Shown: positions 63,901-64,000 of the stretch, piece by piece
Layout of the letters: the number at the start of each line of letters is the position of its first letter
Numbering within the stretch: position 1 is the stretch's first letter
DNA from: Ceratothoa steindachneri
Lineage: Eukaryota > Arthropoda > Malacostraca > Isopoda > Cymothoidae
DNA: 64,000 nucleotides
Direction of reading: 5' to 3'
Assembly (NCBI GenBank): GCA_963969495.1
Contig: OZ018330.1
Location: 50,833,973-50,897,972 of the forward strand
Position numbers and translations under genes: made by a program
Notes under the pieces: generated by a model
What the model was told of the DNA's origin: nothing
Database searches by the model: none
What the model saw: only the letters and a program-made list of their open reading frames with translations

Positions 63901-64000
63901 GTTTAACCCTAAAGCACTTCCATTAGCCTGCCTACCTTCTACAAATCTGTGTTTGCTTCCTTTCCCTGCCTCACTTTGAGCCATTAAATTTCCTCCTCCA
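60950..64000 (-). mobile_element. CR1-B, inverted copy running off the window
   Basis: Minus-strand CR1-B with an intact ORF2 and a 3' UTR start (61017-60950). The upstream ORF1 and 5' UTR would lie beyond 64000. It is convergent with CR1-A, tail to tail. Confidence 0.88.
61018..63984 (-). CDS. CR1-B ORF2: endonuclease-reverse transcriptase, intact
   Basis: 988 residues with the same architecture as CR1-A ORF2. Endonuclease motifs are CLYTNARSLRN (N71), VESWVNE, AFYRPPGQTD, VILGDFNLTSVDWENMIG (catalytic Asn kept) and LGNSDHQMV. RT motifs are TSKASGPDNIHSRILKEG, YLDFSKAFDKVPHRRL, SGVPQGSVLGPLLFIIYVND and the active site FADDTKLAA. The C terminus ends RRLDDYMGMEG. The N-terminal extension (MAQSEAGKGSKHRFVEG...) differs from CR1-A. 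No frame disruption is seen. With all catalytic residues present it is the best candidate for a recently active LINE in the window, provided its ORF1 outside is intact. Confidence 0.93.
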   Translation of the reverse strand: MAQSEAGKGSKHRFVEGRQANGSALGLNYLSSDSGQGNTRVQGRGKRERRCRGDRPSGASGIGGLSCLYTNARSLRNKKDELFSYIIHEDIDIICIVESWVNENIFNDNVSEFELEGYTMYISQRRDRTGGGLIIYIRNSISSNLNNSIKQGEGESLWIDIKVGKNRKIHLGAFYRPPGQTDCIDELMIREISKGCKEDTVILGDFNLTSVDWENMIGRDRASCKFMECFEDNFLIQFVNKPTRGANILDLILSNDDHLVQGLSVGESLGNSDHQMVRFNLQIVKGRTTSNSTKIPNFYRGDYDKLRSMLNQIRWDIEFHGKNTYEMWDIFKTILNMVQEQCIPMKSIRKKCRKPLWWNQEIANKVSEKKRAYQRLQSDSSLDNLNHYRSTRNELNKIIKKTKRTAEINLAKNNNKDPKKFFSYYRINNQSNSDKIGPIKYEGVLKESDEEIVEVLNDHFASVFTEEKPVRLIDDNSRSREVVINSINIDREEIKGLIIQLNTSKASGPDNIHSRILKEGVESIAVALEKIFIRSLESGEIPNDWKLANIVPIFKKGSKEDPNNFRPVSLTSIVCKILEKMVKKGISDHLESSRLINDAQHGFRKDRSCLTNLLDFMDYVTKELDRGEKVDVIYLDFSKAFDKVPHRRLVHKLKLHGICGNVLNWITEWLKNRKQRVVLNGVRSEWRNVISGVPQGSVLGPLLFIIYVNDLGQGVNSKVSIFADDTKLAAVVKEVEGSFKVQGDLDKLLAWAQKWQMAFNLNKCKVINMGRDNREFSYEMDGYWLNSVEDEKDLGVVVDRSLKFSKQCIEAKNRANRVLGYIKRNVSYKSKEVILKLYNSNVRPHLEYCIQAWSPHFRHDINLLESVQRRATKIIPSLKHLEYEDRLRVLNMFSFERRCVRGDMIELFKIFSGMDKLDFSKLFELEGSNRTRGHHLKIKKQRCRLDVRKYFFTNRVVDYWNSLPPETVDSPNLNVFKRRLDDYMGMEG

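Overview
The window is repeat-rich eukaryotic DNA from an invertebrate nuclear genome. It contains one spliced host gene, many LINE, LTR, hAT, Tigger, Tc1/mariner and SINE insertions nested in one another, long (TA)n tracts, and a 200-base assembly gap (34476-34675). The mix of CR1-like LINEs with an esterase ORF1, I/Jockey-like LINEs and (TA)n tracts is what I would expect of an arthropod, perhaps a decapod crustacean. That placement is an inference. There are no bacterial operons, tRNA or rRNA genes, or CRISPR arrays.

The one host gene I can recognise is on the minus strand. It encodes a 72-residue MOZART1 protein (MZT1), a partner of the gamma-tubulin complex. Coding exon 1 is at 44042-43964 and coding exon 2 at 29645-29506, with a 14.3 kb intron between them. 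Most of 29.6-44 kb is therefore intron, and it holds RTE-like LINE relics, a Tigger element carrying a TTAA-flanked insert, LINE 3' ends, an LTR fragment, two Tc1/mariner relics, SINE-like units and a fold-back MITE.

I use informal family names. LINE-AC (240-2815, plus) is a decayed, strongly G-poor LINE. LINE-Z (minus at 3.2-20 kb, 26.6-27.8 kb, 39-40 kb and 44.4 kb; plus at 44.56-46.37 kb) is an I/Jockey-group LINE with a zinc-knuckle ORF1, endonuclease, reverse transcriptase, RNase H, a 3' motif GCCAGATGGGC and a poly(A) tail. LINE-J (9.9-10.9 kb, minus) is a Jockey-type Gag ORF1. CR1-C (23.9-26.2 kb, plus) is a broken CR1. CR1-A and CR1-B (46.4-64 kb) are two close CR1 subfamilies with intact ORFs. 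An I-like LINE (52.3-56.1 kb, minus) has an intact 1171-codon EN-RT-RNase H ORF.

Layout: 0-2.8 kb LINE-AC. 3.2-12.7 kb one LINE-Z copy split by an LTR (3792-5540, itself carrying a hAT MITE) and by a 3.95 kb hAT (8571-12523, itself carrying LINE-J). 12.7-14 kb hAT transposase pseudogene. 14.3-20 kb shuffled LINE-Z pieces. 20.9-29 kb minisatellite arrays, a putative TIR transposon with duplicated SINE sequence, CR1-C and another LINE-Z RT. 29.5-44 kb the MZT1 gene. 44.4-51.7 kb LINE-Z ORF1 cut by an inverted CR1-A that carries a solo LTR and abuts a CR1-B 3' fragment. 51.7-64 kb the youngest elements, with intact ORFs.

I did not find a clearly new multi-gene system. The most useful items are the hidden MZT1 gene, an apparently unclassified MITE with 8-bp target duplications (50893-51211), a roughly 145-bp unit sharing the CR1 3' end that recurs with one 5' boundary, a minisatellite attached to the CR1-C 3' end, and a LINE ORF whose start codons come from the tail of another LINE.
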